Shown here in pieces: positions 12,078 to 20,386 of a stretch of DNA of 64,000 nt. The translations under genes were made by a program, and so were the position numbers. Source of the stretch: Lysinibacillus sp. G4S2 (GTDB lineage Bacteria > Bacillota > Bacilli > Bacillales_A > Planococcaceae); the NCBI RefSeq assembly GCF_030348505.1, contig NZ_JAUCFJ010000002.1, positions 4,158,001 through 4,222,000 on the forward strand, written 5' to 3'. The notes under the pieces were generated by a model. That model saw only the letters and a list, made by a program, of their open reading frames with translations. It had not been told where the DNA came from and did not search any database. Every line of letters begins with the position of its first letter. Position 1 is the first letter of the stretch.

Positions 12078-12091
12078 TGTAAGCGTTTTCT
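12078..12091 (-). promoter_or_regulatory. cre site in the licT leader
   Basis: Minus-strand AGAAAACGCTTACA matches TGWAARCGYTWNCW at 13 of 14 positions. It lies just downstream of the predicted transcription start, where CcpA can block elongation. Confidence 0.7.
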
Positions 12092-12108
12092 TTTTGTTAT
12101 CTTAACAA

Positions 12109-12114
12109 ATTATA
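12109..12114 (-). promoter_or_regulatory. -10 box of the licT promoter
   Basis: A perfect TATAAT on the minus strand. The -35 is weak (TATTGT at 12131-12136, 16-nt spacer), as expected for a regulated promoter. Confidence 0.55.
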
Positions 12115-12247
12115 ATCGTTTTTGGTAAGAACAATATACATTTTGAGTTTTACAAAATGTATAAAACAAACATGAGAAGACGCTGACAAAAGAAGATCAA
12201 AAAAATATTTTTTATTACCTTCTACGTTGACAAGGCGAGAATCGTAA

Positions 12248-12976
12248 TTAGTTTTCTTCTTGAGTAAGTCTATAGATTTCACGAGCCACTGATTCTAAAA
12301 TATAAATAACGGGTACCTGTGTCGTAACATCGGCGTTTTCAAACCGTTCCTCTGTTACATAATAAGGAATATTTATATCAGAGATTTTCGCAATGGTCGA
12401 ATGTTTACTATTGGTAATACTAATAATCTTACTTCCTTCTTGTTTCAACTGATTAATATGAGTGACCGTAAAATCATTTTCTCCTCTGACGGATAAAGCG
12501 ATTGTTACGCTATTTGAGTTGGCTTGAATACGAAAGAACGGATCTTTTATATACACAGAAAATTTACCTAAGCTTGAGAAATATCGTGCTCCGTATTCAG
12601 CTAGAATACCAGAACCTCCGATTCCAATAAAAATGACATGATCTGATTCTGACACAACACGAGCAGCTTCCCTAATATTTTCTTCTAGATTTCCTGTTAA
12701 CGTCCTCTCGAAAAATTCCATTACAGAATGCCCGGAGCCTTTTAACTGAATCGCTTTATTTTCTTCTAAATGCCATTTAAGTTTCACTTTAAATTCTGAG
12801 AAGCCTTCACAATTTACTTTTCGACAAAAACGTAAAATCGTAGCGGTTGATACATGAGTTTCATCTGCAAGTTCACGTATCCGCATATAGATCACTTTTT
12901 CGCCGTTTTGACAAATATAGTTGTAGATAGATGTCTCTAACTCATTGAATGATGCAATCACCTCAATTGTAAACAT
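12248..12976 (-). CDS. RpiR/MurR-family transcriptional regulator
   Basis: 242 aa. N-terminal RpiR helix-turn-helix (about 1-75: RIRELADETHVSTATILRFCRKVNCEGFSEFK), then a SIS sugar-phosphate-binding domain (about 95-235: VIFIGIGGSGILAEYGARYFSSLG). Such proteins sense phosphosugars and control adjacent catabolic genes. It is divergent from the GH4 gene, with a 280-bp shared intergenic region containing a perfect palindrome (13069-13084). The ATG follows AAAGGAGA. Repressor versus activator cannot be decided from sequence. Confidence 0.88.
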   Translation of the reverse strand: MFTIEVIASFNELETSIYNYICQNGEKVIYMRIRELADETHVSTATILRFCRKVNCEGFSEFKVKLKWHLEENKAIQLKGSGHSVMEFFERTLTGNLEENIREAARVVSESDHVIFIGIGGSGILAEYGARYFSSLGKFSVYIKDPFFRIQANSNSVTIALSVRGENDFTVTHINQLKQEGSKIISITNSKHSTIAKISDINIPYYVTEERFENADVTTQVPVIYILESVAREIYRLTQEEN

Positions 12977-13068
12977 GTCTAAATGATTCTCCTTTCCTTA
13001 TAAAATGAGGAGACAACCAGTACAATACTTTGAACGCATCGTACCATATCTTTTCAATAAAACACAAC

Positions 13069-13084
13069 GTTACATCGTTGTAAC
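13069..13084. promoter_or_regulatory. Palindromic putative RpiR operator
   Basis: GTTACATCGTTGTAAC is an inverted repeat with 6-bp arms (GTTACA / TGTAAC) and a TCGT centre, nested with an overlapping AACG ... CGTT pair. It lies between the divergent RpiR and GH4 genes. Binding by the RpiR protein is inference. Confidence 0.5.
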
Positions 13085-13194
13085 AAATATGTTCTTTTGT
13101 TATAAAAAACTAAATGCTCTTTCCCTCTTCACCATCTTACTGAGTCGAGTTTACAATCAAATCAGAAAGTGAGAATACGTCACTTTGTAATTCC

Positions 13195-13208
13195 CTTAAG
13201 CGTTAAGA
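13195..13208 (+). promoter_or_regulatory. Weak cre-like site upstream of the GH4 gene
   Basis: CTTAAGCGTTAAGA contains the CTTAA-GCG-TTAAG palindrome and matches 11 of 14 cre positions. It lies about 50 nt upstream of the GH4 start. Confidence 0.35.
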
Positions 13209-13256
13209 AAATACACGATTGCTAGGTTTGCTAAATTATACGGAGGTGCTTAGACG

Positions 13257-14585
13257 ATGACAAAAGGGATTAAAATTGCAACAATTGGCGGAGGATCAAG
13301 TTATACTCCTGAATTAGTGGAGGGTTTCATTAAACGCTATGATGAATTACCTCTAAAGGAACTATGGTTAGTCGATGTAGAAGCTGGAAAAGAAAAGTTA
13401 GAGATCGTTGGAGGGCTTGCTAAGCGCATGATCGAAAAAGCAGGACTTCCTATCGAAGTGCACTTAACGTTTGACCGAAGAGCTGCTTTAAAAAATGCGG
13501 ATTTTGTGACGACTCAATTTCGTGTAGGACTGCTAGATGCTCGTGCAAAAGATGAAAGAATTCCATTAAAATACGGAGTCCTTGGTCAGGAAACAAATGG
13601 ACCAGGCGGTTTATTTAAAGGATTGCGTACAATTCCAGTTATTTTAGATATTTGTAAGGACATGGAAGAGCTCTGTCCAGATGCATGGTTAATCAATTTT
13701 ACAAATCCTGCTGGCATGGTAACAGAAGCCGTATTGCGTTACTCTAACATTAAAAAAGTTGTCGGCTTATGTAATGTACCAATCGCAATGGAAATGGGGA
13801 TTGCTAAGTTACTAGATGTAGACCATTCTCGCATCCGTATTGACTTTGCAGGTCTTAATCATATGGTTTATGGATTGGACGTTTATGTGGACGGGGTAAG
13901 CGTTAAAGATCAAGTCATTGATCTGTTAATGGACCCTAATAATAGCAGCTTTGTAAAAAATATCGAAAACTTAGATTGGGAACCAGAGTTCATTAAAGCT
14001 CTTAATGTTCTACCTTGCCCTTACCATAGGTATTACTACAAAACGAGAGATATGGTAGAAAAAGAAATTGAAAACGCTAAAAAAGAAGGAACTCGTGCCG
14101 AGGTCGTTCAAAAGTTAGAAACCGAATTATTTGAACTATATAAAGATCCGAACCTTGCGATTAAACCACCTCAATTAGAACAACGTGGTGGCGCGCATTA
14201 CTCGGATGCAGCCGTTCGCTTAATTACGTCTATCTATACAGACAAAAGAGACATTCAACCAGTTAACACACGAAATAATGGGGCAATCGCCAGTATTCCA
14301 AATGACTCGGCAGTAGAAGTGAGTTGTATTATTACAAAAGACGGTCCTAAACCAATTGTGATGGGAGATCTTCCTGTACAAGTTCGTGGGTTAGTCCAAC
14401 AAATCAAGTCATTCGAAAGAGTAGCAGCGGAAGCCGCAGTAACAGGGGACTACAATAAAGCAGTTCTTGCGTTAACGATCAACCCACTGTCTCCTTCTGA
14501 CACCATTGCCAAAGAAATTGTAGATGAGATGTTAGAAGCACATAAAGAGTTTTTACCTCAGTTTTTCCAAAATGTTACATCCTAA
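13257..14585 (+). CDS. licH: 6-phospho-beta-glucosidase, glycoside hydrolase family 4 (LicH-like)
   Basis: NAD+- and Mn2+-dependent hydrolase of phosphorylated disaccharides, working by redox-assisted elimination. The NAD motif is IATIGGGSSYTPE. Metal ligands are in GLCNVPI (C172) and AGLNHMVYG (H202), with GQETNGPGGLFKGLRTIP between. The overall sequence strongly resembles B. subtilis LicH as I remember it. The length of 442 aa is normal. The ATG follows GGAGGTG at good spacing. It gives the island a second, mechanistically unrelated phospho-glucosidase beside the GH1 enzyme. Confidence 0.93.
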   Translation: MTKGIKIATIGGGSSYTPELVEGFIKRYDELPLKELWLVDVEAGKEKLEIVGGLAKRMIEKAGLPIEVHLTFDRRAALKNADFVTTQFRVGLLDARAKDERIPLKYGVLGQETNGPGGLFKGLRTIPVILDICKDMEELCPDAWLINFTNPAGMVTEAVLRYSNIKKVVGLCNVPIAMEMGIAKLLDVDHSRIRIDFAGLNHMVYGLDVYVDGVSVKDQVIDLLMDPNNSSFVKNIENLDWEPEFIKALNVLPCPYHRYYYKTRDMVEKEIENAKKEGTRAEVVQKLETELFELYKDPNLAIKPPQLEQRGGAHYSDAAVRLITSIYTDKRDIQPVNTRNNGAIASIPNDSAVEVSCIITKDGPKPIVMGDLPVQVRGLVQQIKSFERVAAEAAVTGDYNKAVLALTINPLSPSDTIAKEIVDEMLEAHKEFLPQFFQNVTS

Positions 14586-14630
14586 AAATACACCAGTAAA
14601 CGTTGACACTGGAATAATCCGATGATTGCC

Positions 14631-14667
14631 AAAAGGGCTTGGGAATGAAAAATTCCTAAGCCCTTTC
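14631..14667 (+). terminator. Stem-loop downstream of licH
   Basis: AAAGGGCTTGGGAAT pairs with ATTCCTAAGCCCTTT around a short A-rich loop. It lacks a T-run, so termination efficiency is uncertain. Confidence 0.6.
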
Positions 14668-14886
14668 GAGTTGTTCAATTTTATTCGTGTAAAAAGCTTT
14701 TGGTTTTCTCGTCATGTTCCTAGCAGAGGCTAATCCCATTTTTGCTACTCGTTCCTACTGTCAAGAGTAAAGTGGACTTGTACCACTGAGTTATCACATA
14801 CGCCAAGCTCATACCAAAAACCAGTAAAAGGAAATAACACTTCTACTGGCATTTAACGGTGATTGGATTCAATTTAATTTCAAACG
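14668..14886. other. Gap between licH and pgi
   Basis: The genes converge here. A hairpin CCAGTA ... TACTGG around 14820-14850 may terminate pgi. No other feature is seen. Confidence 0.4.
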
Positions 14887-16239
14887 TCATTTTTGCAGTC
14901 GTTTCTCCAACAGAGCTTGTTGCTTTTCAAAACCTGGTTTTCCAAGCAAAGCGAACAAATTTGTCTTATACGCTTCAACTCCAGGTTGATCGAATGGGTT
15001 AACCCCTAACAAATAGCTACTCATAGCGCATGCCAGTTCAAAAAAATACACCAAATACCCAAAATGATATTCGTTCAATTCAGGAATTGTAATAAGCAAA
15101 TTAGGAACGCCTCCATCAGTATGGGCGAGCATCGTTCCTTGAACAGCTTTATTATTGACAAAATCAATCGTTTTCCCTGCTAAATAGTTGAGATCATCCA
15201 AATCTGTAGCTGCCGCTTCAATTGTCAATTCTTCGCGAGCTTTTTTCACATTCAATACCGTTTCAAATAAGTTGCGACGCCCCTCTTGAACATACTGTCC
15301 CACGGAATGTAAATCGGTCGAGAAATTAGCCGAAGCTGGAAACAATCCTTTACCATCTTTTCCTTGACTCTCTCCAAAAAGTTGTTTCCACCATTCCGCT
15401 ACAAAATGCAACGAAGGCTCGTAATTGACAAGCACCTCTGTCGTCATCCCTTTATCGTATAAAATGTTCCTCACAACAGCGTATTGATACGCTTGGTTCG
15501 TGACAAGAGAAGGATCATTAAAATCGTTTTGAGCAGCAAGAGCCCCATCCATCATTGATTGAATAGACAGTCCACTGACTGCGATCGGTAAAAGGCCAAC
15601 AGCGGTCAGTACAGAAAAACGCCCACCTACGTCATCTGGGATAACAAAACACTCATATCCTTCGGTCATCGCGAGTGTTTTAAGAGCCCCTTTCATTTTA
15701 TCGGTTGTTACATAAATTCGTGATCGTGCTTCTTCTTTTCCATACTTCTCTTCCAGGAATTTTTTTAAAATACGAAAAGCAATCGCTGGCTCTGTAGTTG
15801 TTCCTGACTTTGAAATGACATTGACAGAGACATCCTTCCCTTGGAGTAAGGAAAGCAGATCGCTTATATACGTAGAGCTAATATTGTTGCCAACAAAAAA
15901 CACTTGCGGTCTTTTTCGTTGTTTAGACGATTGTATATTATAAAAGGAATGATTTAGTGCCTCGATCGCGGCTCTTGCCCCTACATAAGAACCACCTATC
16001 CCGATGACAAGTAGGACATCGCTATCAGCCATTATTTTTCGAGCAGTCGCTTGAATTCGTGAAAACTCCTCTTGATCATACTTCTGTGGTAGATCAAGCC
16101 AACCTAGATATTCGCTGCCTGCTCCTTTTCGACTATGTAATGAATGATGCGCCGATGTAATAAAATCTTGCTTGTACTCCATTTCATGTTGCCCCATAAA
16201 TCTCAACGTTTGATCGTACTGAAAACAAATTTTTTCCAT
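14887..16239 (-). CDS. pgi: Glucose-6-phosphate isomerase
   Basis: Converts glucose-6-P to fructose-6-P. It shows [19 protein letters not shown] (sugar-phosphate binding), [17 protein letters not shown], the [19 protein letters not shown] block and [11 protein letters not shown]. The open frame extends to 16329, but ATG at 16239 ([14 protein letters not shown], 450 aa) is chosen because AGGAGG stands 8 nt upstream and the family N-terminus begins there. It lies at the inner edge of the island, convergent with licH. Its product takes the glucose-6-P released by both phospho-glucosidases into glycolysis. Confidence 0.94.
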   Translation of the reverse strand: MEKICFQYDQTLRFMGQHEMEYKQDFITSAHHSLHSRKGAGSEYLGWLDLPQKYDQEEFSRIQATARKIMADSDVLLVIGIGGSYVGARAAIEALNHSFYNIQSSKQRKRPQVFFVGNNISSTYISDLLSLLQGKDVSVNVISKSGTTTEPAIAFRILKKFLEEKYGKEEARSRIYVTTDKMKGALKTLAMTEGYECFVIPDDVGGRFSVLTAVGLLPIAVSGLSIQSMMDGALAAQNDFNDPSLVTNQAYQYAVVRNILYDKGMTTEVLVNYEPSLHFVAEWWKQLFGESQGKDGKGLFPASANFSTDLHSVGQYVQEGRRNLFETVLNVKKAREELTIEAAATDLDDLNYLAGKTIDFVNNKAVQGTMLAHTDGGVPNLLITIPELNEYHFGYLVYFFELACAMSSYLLGVNPFDQPGVEAYKTNLFALLGKPGFEKQQALLEKRLQK

Positions 16240-16417
16240 CTTAAAAGCCTCCTTCATACCTGTTTCATACCACTGTACAAAATGTCTCTTCAAAAAGCAA
16301 ACAACTAAAAATAAATGGATAGATGGCACAGTTCCCTTTTACTATTGATAAAAAAGAGGTAAAACCTTGATCGTTGGCCATGTAGGCTGAGAGCATAACA
16401 GTTACACCGCGTAGGCT

Positions 16418-16526
16418 AAAAGAAATGGTTGTATCGACCCCTGCAAACATTAAAATGGCCTGCTCAATTTCTCCCCGTTGCACCAAAAATCCCTACTTTC
16501 AATGCACGCACCTCCGAAATAAGTTA
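16418..16526 (-). pseudogene. Scrambled relic of argC
   Basis: Two short argC segments are fused. 16419-16466 matches argC around 3871-3925 (encoding EIEQ-AI-MFAGVDTTISF). 16478-16526 matches the argC start and ribosome site around 4530-4580 (TACTTTCAATGCACGCACCTC versus TACTTTCAATACACTCACCTC). Orientation is the same as the intact argC 12 kb away. About 600 bp of argC is missing between them, so it cannot encode a protein. Confidence 0.85.
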
Positions 16527-16528
16527 AA

Positions 16529-16573
16529 AGAAGGCGGAAACTCATTCACTTATCGAATGAATTTCCGCCTTCT
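16529..16573 (-). terminator. Strong hairpin between the argC relic and IR-R
   Basis: A perfect 12-bp stem (AGAAGGCGGAAA / TTTCCGCCTTCT) is followed on the minus strand by TTTTAAC. It could terminate leftward transcripts from acsA, which has no nearer terminator. Confidence 0.65.
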
Positions 16574-16611
16574 ATTTACGCACTGGACGTGTAAATATAT
16601 TAATATCCAAT

Positions 16612-17001
16612 CAGGCGTGTTGATTAGGAAAAAATAGGTTTATTATTGATCGATGAAAGGGTTTTTCTTGTTGCTATTTAGTGTCGAGCCCCAAAACAGA
16701 ATCGCTAAAGCTACTTCCATTCGTTTTATAGGAATACTTTGGAGATTTATAAAGAAACAAAATCGCTCTTTATGGAAACTATTTGAGCTTATATCGAAAC
16801 AAAATCTCATTTTATCGAAACTATTTGGGCTTTTATCGAAACAAAATCTCATTTTATCGAAACTATTTGGGCTTTTATCGAAACAAAATCTCATTTTATC
16901 GAAACTATTTGGGCTTTTATCGAAACAAAATCTCATTTTATCGAAACTATTTGGGCTTTTATCGAAATCAGATTCTTCTAATTTAATTAGGGTGGATAAA
17001 A
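16612..17001 (-). repeat. Right inverted repeat (IR-R) flanking the island
   Basis: Inverted copy of IR-L (4798-5239), beginning CAGGCGTGTTGATTAGG and ending AGGGTGGATAAAA. Positions 16795-16965 hold about four perfect 42-bp direct repeats, each made of two 21-nt units (TCGAAACAAAATCTCATTT, then TATCGAAACTATTTGGGCTT). IR-L has only two or three units here. Small open frames on both strands (16643-16936, 16653-17006) reflect the repeats. Confidence 0.85.
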
Positions 17002-17027
17002 ATTAATATTAAAACTTCATTTGAGAC

Positions 17028-18755
17028 TTAGTCTTCCATCGTAGATAAATCGCCCGTTGGTAAATTTAACTCCCACGCCTTTAACACACGACGCATAATC
17101 TTACCACTGCGTGTTTTTGGTAGCTTATCTTTAAATTCGATTTCGCGTGGGGCAGCGTGTGCAGACAAGCCCTTCTTAACAAAATTACGAATATCCTCAA
17201 TCAATGCATCTGAAGGTTCAACACCCTCACGTAATGATACAAAGGCTTTAATAATTTCTCCTCGTACAGGATCTGGCTTTCCAATCACTCCTGCTTCGAC
17301 TATATCAGGATGCTCTAGTAGTTTACTTTCTACCTCGAAAGGACCTACACGTTCACCAGCTGTCATAATTACATCATCTACACGTCCCTGGAACCAGAAG
17401 TAGCCTTCATCATCCATATAGGCAGAGTCCCCAGACACATACCATTCACCTTTTAAGAAATAGGATTCATAACGCTCTGGATTCCCCCAAATTTGGCGCA
17501 TCATTGCTGGCCAACCTCGTCGAACTGCTAGATTCCCCATTGTAAAAGGTGGTACTTCATTTCCCGCATCATCAACAATCGTCGCATGAATACCAGGTAA
17601 TGGTTTCCCCATAGACCCTGGCTTAATATCCATAGAAGGATAGTTACAAATCATATGTGCACCAGTTTCCGTCATCCACCATGTATCATGAATACGGTGA
17701 CCTAGCTCATCAATACCCCAACGAATTACTTCTGGATTTAACGGCTCACCAACAGATAAAATGTGGCGTAAAGAAGATAAATCATAATTCTCAAGCATGC
17801 CACTACCTGCGCCCATTAACATTCTGAAAGCTGTAGGTGCACTATACCAAACTGATACACTATAATCCTCAATTGCTTGGTACCAAGCTTGTGGTGAAAA
17901 TCTCCCCCCGACAATAAGCATTGTGACTCCATTTAACCATGGGCCAAAAATTCCATACGCTGTGCCTGTTACCCATCCTGGATCAGCCGTACACCAATAA
18001 ATATCCTCTTCACGTAAATCAAGTACCCATTGTGTGGATTGATATTGTTGAAGCATTGCGTTATGGACATGCAATACGCCCTTTGGTGCTCCAGTTGATC
18101 CAGAAGTATAATGAAGAATCATACCATCCTCTCGGTCCACCCATTCAATGTCAAATTGAGAGGAAGCCTCTTTTAGGCGTTTATTGAAATCTAAAATTTG
18201 TGATGTTTCTTCTATATCTGCTCCTACTAAAAAGACGTGCTGCACATGTGGTAGCTTTTCTAAAGGTACACGTTCAAGTAACTCTGGTGTTGTCACTAAT
18301 ACTTTCGCTTCACTATCTGCAAGTCTGTCATAAACAGCACCTTCCATAAATGCCTCGAATAATGGTCCTACAATAACACCCATTTTCAATGCGCCTAATA
18401 ATGAAAAATAAAGCTCTGGTGAACGTGGCATGAAAATAAATAAACGATCCCCTTTTGCTAAATTCGTCGCTGCCTTAAACACATTTGCTGCTTTATTTGT
18501 CATGTTTTTCATTTCATTGAAAGAATAAGCCTCTTTACGTTTACCATCATTAAAATAAAGCGCAACTTTGTTTTTCCGATGTGTTTCTGTATGACGATCA
18601 ATTGCCTCATACGCCATATTCACAAGACCTGTTTCAGACCAACTAAATCCCTTTTCTGTCTCTGCCCAATCATGTATTGCTGCCGTTTCCTCATAATCAG
18701 GTAAATTGTATTGCTTTGGTAAAGCATTCAATTTCTCCATCATTTTCATCCCCAT
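17028..18755 (-). CDS. acsA: Acetyl-CoA synthetase AcsA (AMP-forming)
   Basis: Activates acetate to acetyl-CoA through acetyl-AMP. It shows the ATP/AMP signature YTSGSTGAPKG near residue 213, WWMTETG, YVSGDSAYMDDEGYFWFQGRVDDVI and the C-terminal KTRSGKIMRRVLKAWE, whose lysine is the usual regulatory acetylation site. The 575-aa length and the ending GDLSTMED match Bacillus AcsA. The ATG at 18755 follows AAAGGGG. It is divergent from acuABC, whose products acetylate and deacetylate AcsA in B. subtilis. No terminator lies within 400 nt downstream other than the hairpin at 16529-16573. Confidence 0.96.
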   Translation of the reverse strand: MGMKMMEKLNALPKQYNLPDYEETAAIHDWAETEKGFSWSETGLVNMAYEAIDRHTETHRKNKVALYFNDGKRKEAYSFNEMKNMTNKAANVFKAATNLAKGDRLFIFMPRSPELYFSLLGALKMGVIVGPLFEAFMEGAVYDRLADSEAKVLVTTPELLERVPLEKLPHVQHVFLVGADIEETSQILDFNKRLKEASSQFDIEWVDREDGMILHYTSGSTGAPKGVLHVHNAMLQQYQSTQWVLDLREEDIYWCTADPGWVTGTAYGIFGPWLNGVTMLIVGGRFSPQAWYQAIEDYSVSVWYSAPTAFRMLMGAGSGMLENYDLSSLRHILSVGEPLNPEVIRWGIDELGHRIHDTWWMTETGAHMICNYPSMDIKPGSMGKPLPGIHATIVDDAGNEVPPFTMGNLAVRRGWPAMMRQIWGNPERYESYFLKGEWYVSGDSAYMDDEGYFWFQGRVDDVIMTAGERVGPFEVESKLLEHPDIVEAGVIGKPDPVRGEIIKAFVSLREGVEPSDALIEDIRNFVKKGLSAHAAPREIEFKDKLPKTRSGKIMRRVLKAWELNLPTGDLSTMED

Positions 18756-19016
18756 GAAACTACCCCTTTCTTTGCTATCGCTTTAGTACATTAGTGAGCA
18801 AATTATCCCCCTGCGAAATTCGCTACCTTCTCCAAAGACAATTACGTTATGTAGCAATTGTTATATAACAGTTTATGCACTGTGAAATTAACCAATGCTT
18901 ATTCACACTACATTTATCTGTTAAACAACAGATGCAATATATATATATTTTACACGAATTAACCAAGAATGTCTTAATATTTTTATTTTTCCGAAAATGT
19001 GTGTACATTTTGCGAA
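18756..19016. other. acsA/acuA divergent intergenic region
   Basis: AT-rich. It contains an ATATATATAT tract and a CTGTTAAACAACAG palindrome (18918-18931). It must carry the acsA promoter, but I cannot assign one convincing -35/-10 pair. Confidence 0.4.
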
Positions 19017-19030
19017 AATAAGCGTTTTTA
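19017..19030 (+). promoter_or_regulatory. cre-like site in the acsA-acuA intergenic region
   Basis: AATAAGCGTTTTTA matches 11 of 14 cre positions and overlaps the expected -35 region of acuA. In B. subtilis the acsA-acuA pair is under CcpA control; applying that here is inference. Confidence 0.45.
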
Positions 19031-19044
19031 CGCAAGAAATCAGC

Positions 19045-19050
19045 TATAAT
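19045..19050 (+). promoter_or_regulatory. -10 box of the acuABC promoter
   Basis: A perfect TATAAT 29 nt before the acuA ATG. The -35 is poor and overlaps the cre-like site, as expected for a regulated promoter. Confidence 0.5.
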
Positions 19051-19078
19051 GGAACTATTAAACTCAGGTGGTGTAATT

Positions 19079-19711
19079 ATGGAACATAAAAAAACTTTTT
19101 TTTCTGTCACAAAGGAAACAAAGCATGGTACTGTGTATGTGGAAGGACCTGTTCCTCCAGAAAAATTAGCTACATATTCATTCCACGAAGGCTTGGTTGC
19201 TTTTAGACCTCCAAAACAACAACAACAAGCCATTATAGAAATTGCAGGACTTCCTGAAGGACGAATTATTATTATCCGAAATGAAGATATCATAGTAGGC
19301 TACGTCACCTATCTATATCCCGATCCATTAGAACGATGGGCGGAGGATCGAATTGATAACATGATTGAGCTAGGTGCCATTGAAGTCATTCCAGAATATC
19401 GTGGTACAGGTGCTGGTAAAGCACTACTTGCCGTGTCTTTTATGGGAGATGAAATGGAAGACTATCTCGTTATCACTACCGAATATTATTGGCATTGGGA
19501 TTTAAAAGGGACTGGTTTAAACGTATGGGATTATCGCAAAATGATGGAGAAAATGATGAGCTCCGCTGACTTCGAATATTTTGCTACAGATGATCCTGAA
19601 ATTACATCACATCCTGCTAACTGCCTGATGGCGCGCGAAGGAAAACGTGTGCCCCATGAGTCAATGGAAAGATTCGATAGACTTCGTTTCAGAAATCGTT
19701 TCATGTATTAA
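19079..19711 (+). CDS. acuA: Protein acetyltransferase AcuA
   Basis: GNAT-family protein acetyltransferase that inactivates AcsA by acetylating its catalytic lysine. The GNAT acetyl-CoA loop is IEVIPEYRGTGAGKALLAVSF. The start at 19079 (MEHKKTFFSVT, 210 aa) is chosen over an upstream ATG at 19049 because AGGTGGTG lies right before it and the upstream frame overlaps the -10 box. It is the first gene of acuABC and divergent from its target acsA. Confidence 0.93.
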   Translation: MEHKKTFFSVTKETKHGTVYVEGPVPPEKLATYSFHEGLVAFRPPKQQQQAIIEIAGLPEGRIIIIRNEDIIVGYVTYLYPDPLERWAEDRIDNMIELGAIEVIPEYRGTGAGKALLAVSFMGDEMEDYLVITTEYYWHWDLKGTGLNVWDYRKMMEKMMSSADFEYFATDDPEITSHPANCLMAREGKRVPHESMERFDRLRFRNRFMY

Positions 19712-19735
19712 ACCAACACAAAGGGGATTGAGTAT

Positions 19736-20386
19736 ATGATCGTAGAAGAAATTATGAATGGTGAGCCCTACACGCTGGCTCCGACAAATACAGTGTTTGA
19801 AGCGCTGAAGTTAATGCGAGAGAAAAAAGTACGTCATGTGCCAGTTGTAGATGAGGAGCATCATGTTCTTGGGGTTATCACTGAACGAAATATTAAAGAG
19901 GCCTTGCCTTCCTCGTTACGGGATGAACCTAATTCTCCAGTTTTTAATGCAAAAGTGGAAGAAATTATGATTAAAAAACCACTTGTCGGTCATCCACTTG
20001 ATTTTGTAGAAGAAGTAGCTCTTACTTTTTATGAATCCAAAGTAGGTTGCTTACCAATTGTCTCTGGAGGAAAATTAGTTGGCATTGTGACTACCACAGA
20101 TTTACTCTATACCTATATAGAGTTAACTGGTGCCACTGAACCTGGCTCAAAAATTGAAATCCGTGTATCCGATACGCCAGGAACATTATTTGAGATTACA
20201 AAGATTTTTCATGAACATCATGTAAATGTCCAAAGCGTCTTAGTTTATCCTGATTCTGAAAATACTCAAAACAAAATTTTAAGTATCCGAGTAAAAACAT
20301 TGAATCCACTAGCTATGATTGAAGATCTACGAAAAGAAGGCTTTGATGTTTTATGGCCTAATTTACCAGGTGTTTCGTTACAATGA
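19736..20386 (+). CDS. acuB: Acetoin utilisation protein AcuB (CBS-ACT)
   Basis: 216 aa. Two CBS motifs (about 1-60 and 75-135: VRHVPVVDEEHHVLGVITERN and VGCLPIVSGGKLVGIVTTTDL) are followed by an ACT domain (about 140-210: EIRVSDTPGTLFEITKIFHEHHVNV). CBS pairs bind adenine nucleotides and ACT domains bind small molecules, so a regulatory role is likely; the molecular function of AcuB is not established. It starts 24 nt after acuA with AAAGGGGAT upstream and overlaps acuC by 4 nt. Confidence 0.93.
   Translation: MIVEEIMNGEPYTLAPTNTVFEALKLMREKKVRHVPVVDEEHHVLGVITERNIKEALPSSLRDEPNSPVFNAKVEEIMIKKPLVGHPLDFVEEVALTFYESKVGCLPIVSGGKLVGIVTTTDLLYTYIELTGATEPGSKIEIRVSDTPGTLFEITKIFHEHHVNVQSVLVYPDSENTQNKILSIRVKTLNPLAMIEDLRKEGFDVLWPNLPGVSLQ

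Noticed and set aside
12097-12282. 61-codon minus-strand ORF downstream of rpiR
   Set aside because: It overlaps the licT promoter and the rpiR 3' end; no ribosome site or recognisable motif.
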